A stretch of 64,000 bases of DNA from contig JAQTTY010000006.1 of assembly GCA_028710525.1 (NCBI GenBank), positions 112,611 through 176,610 on the forward strand. Reading direction: 5' to 3'. The stretch comes from Gallionella sp. GTDB taxonomy: Bacteria; Pseudomonadota; Gammaproteobacteria; Burkholderiales; Gallionellaceae. The position numbers and the translations under genes are program-made. The notes below the pieces were generated by a model that saw only the letters and a program-made list of their open reading frames with translations, was not told the origin of the DNA and ran no database searches. Of this stretch, positions 1-10,642 are shown piece by piece (within the stretch, counting starts at the first letter, position 1; each line of letters starts with the position of its first letter).

Positions 1-384
1 TGCGGCAAAACTCTCCCGCGAAATGCCGGAATATTCATGGTCAGGTCCCACCGACTGATGTTGACCTGCGGGCCGCTCAACACCATAGTTTTTCGCAAGC
101 CGCGCCCATACTTCGTAGATGCCACCACCCAATATTTCAGCCGCTTCGTAGCCGCGCAATGCTTCAGTAGTTGGCACGAAAGTGCTGTCTACCTCTGCGA
201 CTAGGCGAGCCGCCGTAAGGCGGAACAAGCCACTGGATATTTCTTCGTAGGTGAAAATCGAATGATTGATGTAGTCGCCGGTAGCAACGATGTCCTGTAG
301 GGAGCCGGCGCCGTTACGCCCGCAGAGCACAATCGCTTGGAGCAGCCATACGTCCGACCATTGGAGTTTAGGGGAATCGTTCAT
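1..384 (-). CDS. Cassette-borne hypothetical protein, cut by window edge
   Basis: An open frame of 128 codons starts with ATG at 384 and runs off the left edge without a stop, so the C-terminus is missing. The protein begins MNDSPKLQWSDVWLLQAI and has mixed helical sequence with no signal peptide and no motif I recognise; the first 70 residues could be a winged-helix-like fold, but this is a guess. The start lies four bases after the core site of an attC-like element at 388-450, the usual arrangement of an integron gene cassette. Function unknown. Confidence 0.6.
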   Translation of the reverse strand, partial: MNDSPKLQWSDVWLLQAIVLCGRNGAGSLQDIVATGDYINHSIFTYEEISSGLFRLTAARLVAEVDSTFVPTTEALRGYEAAEILGGGIYEVWARLAKNYGVERPAGQHQSVGPDHEYSGISRESFAA

Positions 385-387
385 GAT

Positions 388-450
388 GCCGAACGTAGAA
401 TTAATCGGCTCCGCGCTTTTGCGGAGTCCGAGTTGAATGTCAGGTTATAC
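388..450 (-). repeat. attC-like integron recombination site
   Basis: Read on the minus strand, the element begins with GTATAAC (450-444) and ends with GTTCGGC (394-388), near matches to the RYYYAAC and GTTRRRY core sites of attC. Between them lie arms that can pair around a central CCGC-AAAA-GCGCGG hairpin. It sits directly after the stop of the Sel1 gene and just before the start of the next ORF, which is where a cassette attC belongs. The left core site is imperfect. The hairpin tip is shared with the element at 1095-1150. Confidence 0.7.
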
Positions 451-456
451 ATTTTG

Positions 457-1098
457 CTAGTACCGCAGATGTTTTGCTGCATTGATCGCTTTCTCATAAC
501 CCTGTTCGGCTGATTTGTTATACCAAACGAGCGCTTGATGAGTATCTTTTTCGACACCAACACCATTTTCATAGCACCAGCCGAGCATGTATTGACCATG
601 CATATGCCCTCGAGTTGCCCCCATTTCATAAAATTGAAACGCTACTTGATTGCGATACGATTCCGGTTTGTCGCGCATAGGGCCGTCCTTCGCAGTAACA
701 ATTTCGGCGAGCATTACCATAGCGCTTCGATTTCCTGCTCGAGCAGCATCTTTGCACCACTGAAACGCTACCGTGTAGTCCTTCTCCACGCCATACCCAT
801 ATAGATACATATTGCAGATGGTACTCATGGCGGCATGAGACCCGTTCTTGGCAGAGTCCTGGTAATAGGTAAGTGCTTTTTGATAATTCCTATCCAAGCG
901 GTTTCCAGTGAAATACTCGTAGCCAAGTAGTAGTTGCGCATTTGCATTGCCTGCGTCCGCAGCTTTTTCCAATTCCGCTATTGGTAATTGTTCAAGGTTT
1001 CGTAGTTCATCCCCAATGTCTTCTGACGCGAGCGCTCCCGTAGCAATGAAAAGAACCGCTATCAGACAACATAGGTAGTGTGACAGATGTTTATGCAT
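457..1098 (-). CDS. Exported Sel1-repeat protein in an integron cassette
   Basis: The 213-residue protein has a signal peptide (about residues 1-24, ending GALA) followed by four Sel1/TPR-like repeats of about 36 residues (roughly 47-83, 88-120, 123-165 degenerate, 166-202), with hallmarks such as LGWCYENGVGVEKD and ALVWYNKSAEQG. Sel1 repeats form helical hairpin solenoids for protein binding; a periplasmic location is inferred from the signal. The ATG at 1098 lies inside the GTTATGC core of the attC at 1095-1150, and a second attC follows the TAG stop. Binding partner unknown. Confidence 0.85.
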   Translation of the reverse strand: MHKHLSHYLCCLIAVLFIATGALASEDIGDELRNLEQLPIAELEKAADAGNANAQLLLGYEYFTGNRLDRNYQKALTYYQDSAKNGSHAAMSTICNMYLYGYGVEKDYTVAFQWCKDAARAGNRSAMVMLAEIVTAKDGPMRDKPESYRNQVAFQFYEMGATRGHMHGQYMLGWCYENGVGVEKDTHQALVWYNKSAEQGYEKAINAAKHLRY

Positions 1099-1150
1099 AA
1101 CTTAAAGTTAAGGGGCTACCGCGCTTTTGCGGCAATCCCTCTTGTTAGGG
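1095..1150 (-). repeat. attC-like integron recombination site
   Basis: On the minus strand the site runs from CCCTAAC (1150-1144) to GTTATGC (1101-1095), 56 bases, with an inner TTAAC box and a central GCCGCAAAAGCGCGG hairpin. The TAA stop of the upstream ORF falls inside the first core and the ATG of the Sel1 gene inside the second, so the site joins two cassettes exactly. Its hairpin tip is the same as that of the site at 388-450, as expected for attC sites of one chromosomal array. Confidence 0.8.
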
Positions 1151-1426
1151 ATTGCGATCATAGTAAGAAGTGTTAGCGCAGAAGAAGCCACTGTTTCCAG
1201 CAGAAGCGCCGCACCGCGCCATGTAACGTTTTTTATTTTCAAAGCGGACTTCAGGTACAGCAACTTTTTTCCCGTTTCGAGTTAGCCCACCAATACCTAG
1301 ACCGACAATCGACCAATCAGAAGGCTGAGGTACTGCATAGTAAAAAAATACACACGTGGTACTGTACCTCTCTGCTTCTGACTTCCGAATGACAACTATT
1401 GAGTCTGACAGTAAGGCATCATTCAC
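1145..1426 (-). CDS. Hypothetical protein, first visible cassette ORF
   Basis: A 93-codon frame starting with GTG at 1426 and ending in TAA inside the attC at 1095-1150. The product is rich in Gly, Tyr and Ser, with three Cys in the last third (RCGASAGNSGFFCANTSYYD); no family was recognised and there is no signal peptide. No ribosome binding site is visible before the GTG and an in-frame TAA lies just upstream, so the gene may have lost its 5' part when the array edge was fused to dapB, only 54 bases away. Start and function are uncertain. Confidence 0.5.
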   Translation of the reverse strand: MNDALLSDSIVVIRKSEAERYSTTCVFFYYAVPQPSDWSIVGLGIGGLTRNGKKVAVPEVRFENKKRYMARCGASAGNSGFFCANTSYYDRNP

Positions 1427-1480
1427 GGTCGATTACAGGGAATTCGAAATCATAGGAGCGCGCTTGCTCCAACAGTTCAC

Positions 1481-3083
<1,603 letters not shown>

Positions 3084-3137
3084 ATTCTTTCCTTTTTCCT
3101 TATATCCTGAGCCGCCGCATGATAACCCAAGCAGGTA

Positions 3138-4793
3138 TCAAGCCGACAGGGACAACATCTCGGCGGCGTGTTTACGAGTGGTCTCGGTGATGGTTGCGCC
3201 GCCCAACATACGCGCAATCTCTTCGACGCGTTGCGCCGCGTCTAGTACCGTGATACTGCTGAGTGTGACCTCATTGACGACTGCCTTGCTCACCTGCCAC
3301 TGCTGATCTGCGCTGGCCGCCACCTGCGGCAGATGGGTGACGCACATCACCTGATGATGCGTGCCCAGTTGCCTTAGCAACTGCCCGACGATCTCGGCAA
3401 CGCGTCCGCCTATACCGCTATCCACCTCATCGAATATCAGGGTGGGCACACTGGCGATACGCGATGTTGCAACCTGTATGGCTAGGCTGATACGCGACAA
3501 TTCGCCGCCCGATGCAACCTTGGCCATGCTACGCAGAGGCACGCCAGGATTGGCTGCTACCTGTAACTCTATCGTCTCTAGGCCGTGAGCATTCCCTTCG
3601 GCCAAAGGCATTAAAGCGACTTGGAACACCCCGCCCTGCATCGCCAAGGTCTGCATCGCGGCAGTGATCTCCTGCGACAATGCGCTGGCAGATTTTTGTC
3701 GTGCTGCGCTTAGTTTTTTTGCGGACTGCAAATAAGTTTTATGAGCTGCTTGCTCTTGCTGCTCCAACGCAGCCAGATCGGCATCGCCACCCAGTTCGGC
3801 TAAACGCGCGCTGCTACGCTGTAACACCTCATCAAGTTGCTCCGGCGCGACACGATATTTGCGCGCCGCATCCATAACGCTCTCGATGCGCCGCTCTAAC
3901 TCGTTCAGTCGCGCGGGGTCAGTATCCAGATGTTGCTGATAGTGACGCAATGCGTACACCGCTTCCTGCATCTCTGCTTGTGCGCTGTCCAACATCTGCA
4001 AAGTATCGATCAGTGAGGCATCGTGCACGATGGCATCGCGCAGACGCGAAGTCAAAGCGTTAAGTTGTGCGAGACAGGAGTTGTCTGCCTCACTCAGAGA
4101 CTCAACACCAAACTCGGCAGTCTCCAGCAAGCTGGCGGCATGCGCCAACTTCTCATAGTCGGCTTGCAGCGATGTCCAATCGGACACATTGAAGTTCAGT
4201 CCTGACAACTCATCGCACTGGAACTGCAGCAACTCGCGTTCAGCAGCGACTGCCTCGGCGTTCTCACTGAGCGCGATACGACGACGTCGTAATGCTTGCC
4301 AATCTTTGTACTGCGCACCAACCGCCGTAGCTTCGTTTTCTAAACCAGCATAACTATCCAACAACACGCGTTGCGCATCGGGACGTAACAATGATTGGTG
4401 CGCATGCTGGCCGTGTATATCTAGCAGCTGCTCGCCCGCCTCGCGCATCTGCTGCAAGGTGGCGCTGCGACCATTGATGAATCCGCGCGAGCGACCGCCA
4501 ACTTCCAGCACTCGGCGCAGCAGACAGACACCCTCGTCACCAGCCAAGTCCTGTTCTTCCAACCACGCTTGCACTTGAGGAGATACATCGAATTCAGCGG
4601 AGATCTCGGCGCGCTCACAACCGGCGCGCACCATGGTCGCATCGCCGCGCTCGCCCAGCGCCAGCGACAATGCGTCGATGAGGATGGACTTACCCGCACC
4701 AGTCTCGCCGGTCAAAGCCGTGAAGCCGGCAGAGAAATCCAGTTCGAGTTTGGAGACGATGACGAAATCGCGAATGCTTAAGAATTTGAGCAT
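3138..4793 (-). CDS. recN: DNA repair protein RecN
   Basis: RecN is an SMC-like ATPase that acts at double-strand breaks. The 551-residue protein has Walker A GETGAGKS (29-36), a long central coiled coil, and a C-terminal ABC signature SGGELSR followed by Walker B in LIFDEVDSGIGG. Length matches the family (about 553). The ATG shares one base with the nadK stop (TAATG), so the two genes are translationally coupled. No LexA box was identified because the promoter lies upstream of nadK. Confidence 0.97.
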   Translation of the reverse strand: MLKFLSIRDFVIVSKLELDFSAGFTALTGETGAGKSILIDALSLALGERGDATMVRAGCERAEISAEFDVSPQVQAWLEEQDLAGDEGVCLLRRVLEVGGRSRGFINGRSATLQQMREAGEQLLDIHGQHAHQSLLRPDAQRVLLDSYAGLENEATAVGAQYKDWQALRRRRIALSENAEAVAAERELLQFQCDELSGLNFNVSDWTSLQADYEKLAHAASLLETAEFGVESLSEADNSCLAQLNALTSRLRDAIVHDASLIDTLQMLDSAQAEMQEAVYALRHYQQHLDTDPARLNELERRIESVMDAARKYRVAPEQLDEVLQRSSARLAELGGDADLAALEQQEQAAHKTYLQSAKKLSAARQKSASALSQEITAAMQTLAMQGGVFQVALMPLAEGNAHGLETIELQVAANPGVPLRSMAKVASGGELSRISLAIQVATSRIASVPTLIFDEVDSGIGGRVAEIVGQLLRQLGTHHQVMCVTHLPQVAASADQQWQVSKAVVNEVTLSSITVLDAAQRVEEIARMLGGATITETTRKHAAEMLSLSA

Positions 4794-5665
4794 TACAGGG
4801 TCTGGTTCCAGAGTAACTTTTCGCGCAGCGTGTGATAGTAGCTATGTCCTTCAGGATGCAGCAAACAGGCACGCTGCGGATGACCGGTGACAATGATCTT
4901 GTCCTGCAACTCCAGATCGAACTGCGTGTGACTATCAAAGTGCACGCGGATGTCAGTGGAGCGATGCATCAGTATCTCCAACACCGAAGAACTGTGCACC
5001 ACCAATGGTCGGTTGCTCAGTGTGTGTGGACAGATGGGTACGAGCTCCAACACATTTAGATTGGGGTGCAATATCGGTGCGCCTGCCGACAAAGCGTACG
5101 CGGTGGAGCCGGTCGGAGTAGCAACAATTAGTCCATCAGCACGTTGATTGGAAAGATACTCACCATCGATACGCACTTCGAATTCCAGCAGACCGTTTAG
5201 TTGCGTGCGATGCACCACCATTTCATTGAAGGCCAAGGCGCGGAACACCTCTTCCTCACCTCGTATCACACGCGCGGCGAGCAGAAGTCGCTCTTCGATG
5301 ATGAACTTGCCATACAACATCGCGGCAAGCTTCTCTTCCATATTTTCCAGCGTCAGGTCGGTAAGGAAGCCCAAACGCCCCTGATTCACCCCAACCAGCG
5401 GGACGCCGCAGGGTGACAGAACACGGGTGATGTTCAACATCGTTCCGTCACCACCCATCACCACGGCAAGGTCTACCACACGCCCGATTTCTTCTAGCGT
5501 CAGCACCTTGTACTCATGATTGCTTAGATACTCAGCGGTCAGGCTATCGACCACCACTTTGACATTCTGCTTAGTCAAAAAAGCAGCCAGACGTAACAAA
5601 GGCCCCGCAATCTCTGGAGCCTTGTGTTTACCGATGAGTGCAACTGTTTGGAAGGGAAATTTCAT
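4793..5665 (-). CDS. nadK: NAD kinase
   Basis: Phosphorylates NAD to NADP. The 290-residue protein shows the diagnostic GGDGT motif (71-75), NE in AFNEMVVHR, and the glycine-rich PTGSTAYALSAGAPI. Length and motifs are normal for the ATP-dependent proteobacterial enzyme. It is the first gene of a nadK-recN pair with a one-base overlap. In many proteobacteria hrcA lies divergently next to nadK; here the neighbour is the FAD reductase on the same strand, 85 bases away. Confidence 0.97.
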   Translation of the reverse strand: MKFPFQTVALIGKHKAPEIAGPLLRLAAFLTKQNVKVVVDSLTAEYLSNHEYKVLTLEEIGRVVDLAVVMGGDGTMLNITRVLSPCGVPLVGVNQGRLGFLTDLTLENMEEKLAAMLYGKFIIEERLLLAARVIRGEEEVFRALAFNEMVVHRTQLNGLLEFEVRIDGEYLSNQRADGLIVATPTGSTAYALSAGAPILHPNLNVLELVPICPHTLSNRPLVVHSSSVLEILMHRSTDIRVHFDSHTQFDLELQDKIIVTGHPQRACLLHPEGHSYYHTLREKLLWNQTL

Positions 5666-5750
5666 GGCCGCGATTAAACCATATCGGCACAGTTATAACA
5701 AAGCAGACTGCAGCAAAACTGGCTTCGTACGCTGAATAGCGCTTTAGGCC

Positions 5751-7004
5751 TCAAAAGAGGCGGAACAGTTTCAGCCAAGTACGCATGCGGAACAGTCTGG
5801 ACGGGTCGAGTCGTTCATTGAACAATGCCTCAAGACGTTCGCGCACATATTCATTCTTGCTTGCCTTGAAAACTAGTAGATTGGTCAGCCATGGCCAGCG
5901 CAGCAACAGCTCGGCTTTGCGGTAAGCCTCGAACTTGGGCTTGAGTGCCATCATGCTGGTTGTGTAGGCTTGTGCTACTGCTAGCCGCCCCTGCGGCGCA
6001 TGGGCCAACAACTGTTCAGCCGCCAACACGCCCGTCTCCAGCGCTTTGCCGATTCCCTCGCCAGTGAGCGGGAAGGTCGTCCCCACACATTCGCCTGTCG
6101 CCAAGATGCCGCCATCAGCGAATCTGGCACCACTCAGACCCGTACGCAGCGGTGCGCCCCTCAAGGGAGATACCACCTCGCCATCGCTCATCAGATCTTT
6201 AACTAGCGGCTGCGACTGCACAAAGGCATCGAAATCGTGACGCAAACTACCGTGTTTGTGTGTACTGCCAAAGTAGCCGACACCGATATTGAACACATCA
6301 TCTGGGCCGGGAAATACCCAACCATAGCCACCGCGCACGGTATGGTCGAGGATGAATACCAACTCCTTGAAGTCTTTGCCCAAGCGTGGGTTACGCACAT
6401 ACTGGCGCACCGCAAAACTGCTGGGCTCGGCCCTATCGAGCAGACCGACCTGTTCAACTGGAGCCACATTGGCCCCTGTAGCCAGCAACACCCAAGTGGC
6501 CGTAAAAGTGACTGTGGTCTTGTCCTTAAGGAAACCTACTGTGTAGTGACTGCCATCGACATCTTGCGCAGACTGGAAGTCATGCGATGGGTAAAAGATG
6601 GCACCCACTTCTTGTGCAGATTCCAACAGCAAGCCATCCAACCGGATACGAGGCGTACTAGCAGTCTTACCGCGTACCGTCACTTCACTGCCATTGAAAC
6701 TGATCAGCCGCAGCGCGGTAGTTGGATAGGATATTTGCTCTACCCGCTCACGTAATCCAAGTTTTTCTAGGGCAGTATGCGCATCGGGTATCAAAGCATC
6801 GCCACAAGTCTTTTCGCGAGGGAACTGCGTTTTATCGAACAGGCCTACGCGCCAGCCGCCTTGCGCCAAGGTACGTGCGGCAGCACAGCCCGCTGGGCCA
6901 GCGCCTACGATGATGATGTCAAAATCAGGGATGGGATTCAGAGCAGTAAACGGGGTGATGTTTATGCCGTCGCCTTGTTGCGCAGGGCGATCAAAATAGC
7001 CCAA
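5751..7004 (-). CDS. Geranylgeranyl reductase family FAD oxidoreductase
   Basis: An FAD-dependent oxidoreductase of the geranylgeranyl reductase/FixC type. It has the dinucleotide-binding motif in DIIIVGAGPAGCAAARTL, ERVEQ...TTALRLISF-type substrate region, and the second FAD motif in GILATGECVGTTFPLTGEGI. Substrate is unknown; the family acts on isoprenoid double bonds. The start is a problem: no ATG lies near the Rossmann motif. The TTG at 7004 is used here; a far ATG at 7082 would give a 443-residue protein overlapping dsbB by 121 bases. Either way the 5' end overlaps dsbB, suggesting coupling. Confidence 0.85.
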   Translation of the reverse strand: MGYFDRPAQQGDGINITPFTALNPIPDFDIIIVGAGPAGCAAARTLAQGGWRVGLFDKTQFPREKTCGDALIPDAHTALEKLGLRERVEQISYPTTALRLISFNGSEVTVRGKTASTPRIRLDGLLLESAQEVGAIFYPSHDFQSAQDVDGSHYTVGFLKDKTTVTFTATWVLLATGANVAPVEQVGLLDRAEPSSFAVRQYVRNPRLGKDFKELVFILDHTVRGGYGWVFPGPDDVFNIGVGYFGSTHKHGSLRHDFDAFVQSQPLVKDLMSDGEVVSPLRGAPLRTGLSGARFADGGILATGECVGTTFPLTGEGIGKALETGVLAAEQLLAHAPQGRLAVAQAYTTSMMALKPKFEAYRKAELLLRWPWLTNLLVFKASKNEYVRERLEALFNERLDPSRLFRMRTWLKLFRLF

Positions 7005-7474
7005 ACAGCCAGCGCGAGATAGCACAACAGCGACCACTCTGGGATACCCAGCGTGAGGAAGCTCCAACCGCGGGCAGCGCATTCACCTGAGCCGTGCATC
7101 AATTGCTTCAGTACGTTGGATAGGGGCATGGTCTCTAACATGTAGTCCAGACCAGGGCCGCAGGCCGGCACTTGGTCGGGCGGCAGATGTTGTATCCAGA
7201 TATGACGGGACGCCACGGCCACGCCGGACAATGATAATAAAGTGATGAGCCCAGCATAGAGGCGCTCACCGACTCGTTTAGGCCCGTGCACCATGGCCAG
7301 CGCATATACCACTAAGATAGCGATGAAGATGACACGTTGCACCATGCACAAAGGGCAAGGGTCCTGATGCTTGACGTATTGCAGATACAAGCCAAATCCC
7401 ATCAGACCAGACACGACCAAGGCGCCTAGTAGATACAAGATACGGTTAGAAATGTTTTGCCAGATATTGCACAT
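6962..7474 (-). CDS. dsbB: Disulfide bond formation protein B
   Basis: Inner-membrane quinone reductase that reoxidises periplasmic DsbA. The 170-residue protein has four predicted membrane segments and both redox pairs: Cys40-Pro-Leu-Cys43 in the first periplasmic loop and Cys105/Cys132 in the second. Length is normal for DsbB. No dsbA is in the window. Its 3' end overlaps the 5' end of the FAD reductase gene. Confidence 0.95.
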   Translation of the reverse strand: MCNIWQNISNRILYLLGALVVSGLMGFGLYLQYVKHQDPCPLCMVQRVIFIAILVVYALAMVHGPKRVGERLYAGLITLLSLSGVAVASRHIWIQHLPPDQVPACGPGLDYMLETMPLSNVLKQLMHGSGECAARGWSFLTLGIPEWSLLCYLALAVWAILIALRNKATA

Positions 7475-7499
7475 TGATAAACTCCGTTGACATTTACTT

Positions 7500-7640
7500 C
7501 GTCAAATCGAAAGTTTCTAGAAATTGAAATATCTAAGCAAGACAAGGCGCGAATAAAAAATCACGACGACGCATAGTTACCTATGTAAGGAGTGATTTTT
7601 TTGGAGCAACACCGTATTGCGACGAGATTTCGATTTATAG
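7500..7640. repeat. Large imperfect inverted repeat between dsbB and iscX
   Basis: The whole 175-base gap between iscX and dsbB is a nested imperfect palindrome. The inner stem pairs AAAAAATCACGACGACGCATAG (here quoted in parts: AAAAAATCAC then GCATAG) with CTATGTAAGGAGTGATTTTTTT around a four-base loop near 7580. Outer arms pair ATCGAAA/GAAAT near 7506-7530 with ATTTCGAT near 7627-7635. The structure could act as a terminator in both directions; the size and symmetry also fit a small non-coding mobile repeat. Family not identified. Confidence 0.6.
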
Positions 7641-7649
7641 GGACTTCCG

Positions 7650-7844
7650 TTATTCGTTCTCTTCGATCCAGGCAGCCTGTATCGCTTCGAGGACTTTTTC
7701 GCCACTACGATTGGGATCGTCATTGAAATCTTCCAAGGCCATCACCCAGTTGCGCAGATCGACGAAGTTCACATAGGTCGGATCGATATCAGGATGCGCA
7801 TCACTCAGCGACATCGCGATCTGATGTACGTCTGTCCATTTCAT
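7650..7844 (-). CDS. iscX: Fe-S assembly protein IscX
   Basis: A 64-residue acidic protein (MKWTDVHQIAMSLSD...), the normal size and sequence type of IscX/YfhJ, which binds IscS and iron and tunes Fe-S cluster assembly. It is the last gene of the ISC operon, one base after the fdx stop codon. A large inverted repeat follows and probably ends the transcript. Confidence 0.95.
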   Translation of the reverse strand: MKWTDVHQIAMSLSDAHPDIDPTYVNFVDLRNWVMALEDFNDDPNRSGEKVLEAIQAAWIEENE

Positions 7845-7845
7845 C

Positions 7846-8184
7846 TTAATGCCCCTCCTTGACCATGTTGATGGTGTACTTAGGTATCTCGACTACTAGG
7901 TTGGTGTCGCCCACCAGGGCCTGGCATGACAGACGAGAGTTGGGTTCTAAGCCCCAAGCTTTGTCGAGCAGGTCGTCTTCCAGTTCCTCGGAAGGGGCGA
8001 GTGAGTTGAAACCTTCGCGCAAGATGATGTGACAGGTGGTGCAGGCGCAAGACTTCTCGCAAGCATGCTCGATGGCGATGCCATTCTGCAGCAAGGTGTC
8101 ACACAGAGACACACCCGGTTGACCTTCTATAAGCGCTCCTTCGGGGCACAACTCTACGTGTGGCAATACGATGATTTGCGTCAT
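7846..8184 (-). CDS. fdx: ISC-type [2Fe-2S] ferredoxin
   Basis: Adrenodoxin-like ferredoxin that donates electrons during Fe-S cluster assembly on IscU. The 112-residue protein carries cluster ligands Cys42, Cys48, Cys51 and Cys87, plus the extra Cys46 typical of the ISC type (CEKSCACTTC). The ATG overlaps the hscA stop by one base, within the ISC operon. Confidence 0.96.
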   Translation of the reverse strand: MTQIIVLPHVELCPEGALIEGQPGVSLCDTLLQNGIAIEHACEKSCACTTCHIILREGFNSLAPSEELEDDLLDKAWGLEPNSRLSCQALVGDTNLVVEIPKYTINMVKEGH

Positions 8185-10052
8185 TACTTCACCTCTAAAT
8201 CGGAAATATTCTTGCCGGACAGCGCATGCGAGACGCTCTTATCCATGCGCGCTTGGGCAAACTTCACCGTGGCATCGTTTAATGCCGTGATAGCACGCTT
8301 CAATAGCTGAGTATCGGTTTGCTCTAGGCTAGCTCGAAGGGCGACAATCTGTTGCTCGATATGACTGCGCTCGTTGGTCGCAAGCAATTCACCATCCATA
8401 TCCAAGGCGTTCTGCACAGCTTCTATCAGTTGCTGAGCCTCGGTCTGCTGCTCGCGCAAAGCACGCGCCTGCATATCATCCTTGGCATACTGACCTGACT
8501 CTTGCAGCATGCGGGTGATCTCAGAATCGCTCAAACCATACGAAGGCTTCACTTCGATATTAGCTTCCACACCGCTACCCATTTCGCGTGCTGCGACACT
8601 GAGCAGTCCATCCGCATCTACTTGGAAGGTCACGCGTATGCGCGCCGCACCTGCCACCATGGCAGGGATGCCGCGCAATTCGAACTTAGCCAAAGAGCGG
8701 CAATCGGCGATCAATTCGCGTTCGCCCTGCACCACATGGATACTCATGGCGGTTTGCCCATCCTTGTAGGTGGTGAACTCCTGAGCGCGCGCAGTTGGGA
8801 TGGTACTGTTGCGCGGAATCAGTTTCTCCGCCAAGCCACCCATGGTCTCTATGCCCAGCGACAGAGGAATCACATCTAGCAACAGCCAATCATCCTCGCC
8901 ACGGTTACCCGCGAGCAGATTGGCCTGTATCGCCGCGCCCAGCGCAACCACTTTATCTGGATCAAGATTGGTCAGCGGCGTCTGATTAAAGAACTCACCC
9001 ACCGCGCGCTGTACCTGCGGCATACGCGTCGCACCGCCTACCATCACCACGCCATTCACATCGGCGACCTTAAGGTTCGCATCACGCAATGCACGGCGCA
9101 ATGGCTGTAGCGTGCGCTGCACCAGATTATTCGACATCTCATGGAATTCGGCCTGAGTCAGCACGTTATCGATGACCTCGCCGGTAGAGAGCATCGCAGT
9201 GACGCGCGTCTCTTCGTGTTCGGTCAGTTGCTCCTTAGCCGTGCGAGCATGTGTCAGGATCAAGCGCGTGTCTTGCGGGCCCAGTGCCGACAAGGTGTTC
9301 TTCTCTAGCAACCAGCAATAGATACGATGGTCGAAATCATCACCGCCGAGCGCAGAATCACCATTGGTGGCCAGCACTTCAAACACACCGCGCGACAAGC
9401 GCAAGATGGAGATATCGAAAGTACCGCCGCCCAAGTCGTACACGGCATACACGCCCTCGGAAGCGTTATCCAAACCATACGCGATGGCAGCCGCAGTCGG
9501 CTCATTGAGCAAACGCAACACGTTCAACCCCGCCAACCGCGCGGCGTCTTTTGTCGCCTGACGCTGCGCATCATCGAAGTATGCAGGCACGGTGATCACC
9601 GCCCCTACCAACTCGCCACCCAAGGAAGCTTCAGCACGGGCACGCAAGACTTTGAGGATCTCGGCGGACACTTCTACTGGGCTCTTTGCTCCAGCCACCG
9701 TGCGCAATTGCACTTGTCCGGTTTGATCAAGGAATCGGTAGGGAAAACGGCTGGTGTCGCCGATATCGGTCAAACCGCGCCCCATGAAGCGTTTCACAGA
9801 GCTGATGGTATTGATGGGGTCTTCACTCTGAGTACGCTGCGCGGCTTCACCCACGAGTATGGTTTGTTCATCTACATAGCGCACCACGGACGGCAACATG
9901 GCGCGCCCTTGTTCATCATTCAGCACCGTGCTGATGCTGTTGCGCACGGTGGCGACTAGCGAGTTGGTGGTACCCAAGTCTATGCCCACCGCCAACCTAT
10001 GTTGGTGGGGTGCGGTGCTCATACCGGGTTCAGAGATTTGCAGTAAGGCCAT
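8184..10052 (-). CDS. hscA: Fe-S chaperone HscA (Hsp70 type)
   Basis: Specialised Hsp70 that drives transfer of the nascent cluster from IscU. The 622-residue protein has the actin-like ATPase start [14 protein letters not shown], the [14 protein letters not shown] phosphate loop and a substrate-binding domain with the helical lid. It is close to the usual 616-620 residues. It overlaps fdx at its end and starts one base inside the hscB stop, so hscB-hscA-fdx are coupled. Its client motif LPPVK is present in the IscU of this operon. Confidence 0.97.
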   Translation of the reverse strand: MALLQISEPGMSTAPHQHRLAVGIDLGTTNSLVATVRNSISTVLNDEQGRAMLPSVVRYVDEQTILVGEAAQRTQSEDPINTISSVKRFMGRGLTDIGDTSRFPYRFLDQTGQVQLRTVAGAKSPVEVSAEILKVLRARAEASLGGELVGAVITVPAYFDDAQRQATKDAARLAGLNVLRLLNEPTAAAIAYGLDNASEGVYAVYDLGGGTFDISILRLSRGVFEVLATNGDSALGGDDFDHRIYCWLLEKNTLSALGPQDTRLILTHARTAKEQLTEHEETRVTAMLSTGEVIDNVLTQAEFHEMSNNLVQRTLQPLRRALRDANLKVADVNGVVMVGGATRMPQVQRAVGEFFNQTPLTNLDPDKVVALGAAIQANLLAGNRGEDDWLLLDVIPLSLGIETMGGLAEKLIPRNSTIPTARAQEFTTYKDGQTAMSIHVVQGERELIADCRSLAKFELRGIPAMVAGAARIRVTFQVDADGLLSVAAREMGSGVEANIEVKPSYGLSDSEITRMLQESGQYAKDDMQARALREQQTEAQQLIEAVQNALDMDGELLATNERSHIEQQIVALRASLEQTDTQLLKRAITALNDATVKFAQARMDKSVSHALSGKNISDLEVK

Positions 10053-10594
10053 CAGTAATCTATCGCATCGTAAGCGGCGTGTATCTCTTCCGCGAGTTTT
10101 TCCATGAAACGCAGCTTGCGCACCATCAGCGCTGCACCTGCGTAGTTCTTCTCAGTATCGATTTTATCCGCAAGCTGCGCTTCCAGCGCAGCAGTTTCAA
10201 CATGCATGCGTGTTTCCAACTCAGTCAGCGCATCGACATCGCGCGACTGCTGCGCCTCGACCACCGCTTCACGCCATTCCATCTGCTCGACCAGAAAGTC
10301 CATGGGCATGGCAGTATTGGTCTCTTCCTGCGTATCGACACCATTGAGTTTCAGGATATAGCGCGCACGGCGTAAAGCACTGCGCAAAGTCTGATAGCCC
10401 TCATTCACGAAGGTCGCTTGCTGCATCGCGACACGCTGTTCGGCATCGGGCAGATGCGCCGACTTGTCGGGATGCACCGTCATCTGCAAGCCGCGATAAC
10501 GCTGCTCCAATGCCGCGCCATCTAAGGCAAAGGTCTGCGGCAAATCGAACAACTGGAAGTAACTTTGATGTAGATCTAGTTTGGTAGAGGACAT
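10052..10594 (-). CDS. hscB: Fe-S co-chaperone HscB
   Basis: J-domain co-chaperone that delivers IscU to HscA and stimulates its ATPase. The 180-residue protein has an N-terminal J domain with HPD at 41-43 (TVHPDKSAH) and a C-terminal three-helix IscU-binding domain. The length is normal. It is separated from iscA by 73 bases containing a hairpin, and overlaps hscA by one base. Confidence 0.95.
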   Translation of the reverse strand: MSSTKLDLHQSYFQLFDLPQTFALDGAALEQRYRGLQMTVHPDKSAHLPDAEQRVAMQQATFVNEGYQTLRSALRRARYILKLNGVDTQEETNTAMPMDFLVEQMEWREAVVEAQQSRDVDALTELETRMHVETAALEAQLADKIDTEKNYAGAALMVRKLRFMEKLAEEIHAAYDAIDY

Positions 10595-10642
10595 GCAGAG
10601 GTATAGATATCGAGTCGTGAGGGAATACTACTCGCGCGACAG

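Noticed and set aside
9327..9959. A 210-codon plus-strand frame opposite hscA
   Set aside because: Shadow of hscA; no start signals or family.
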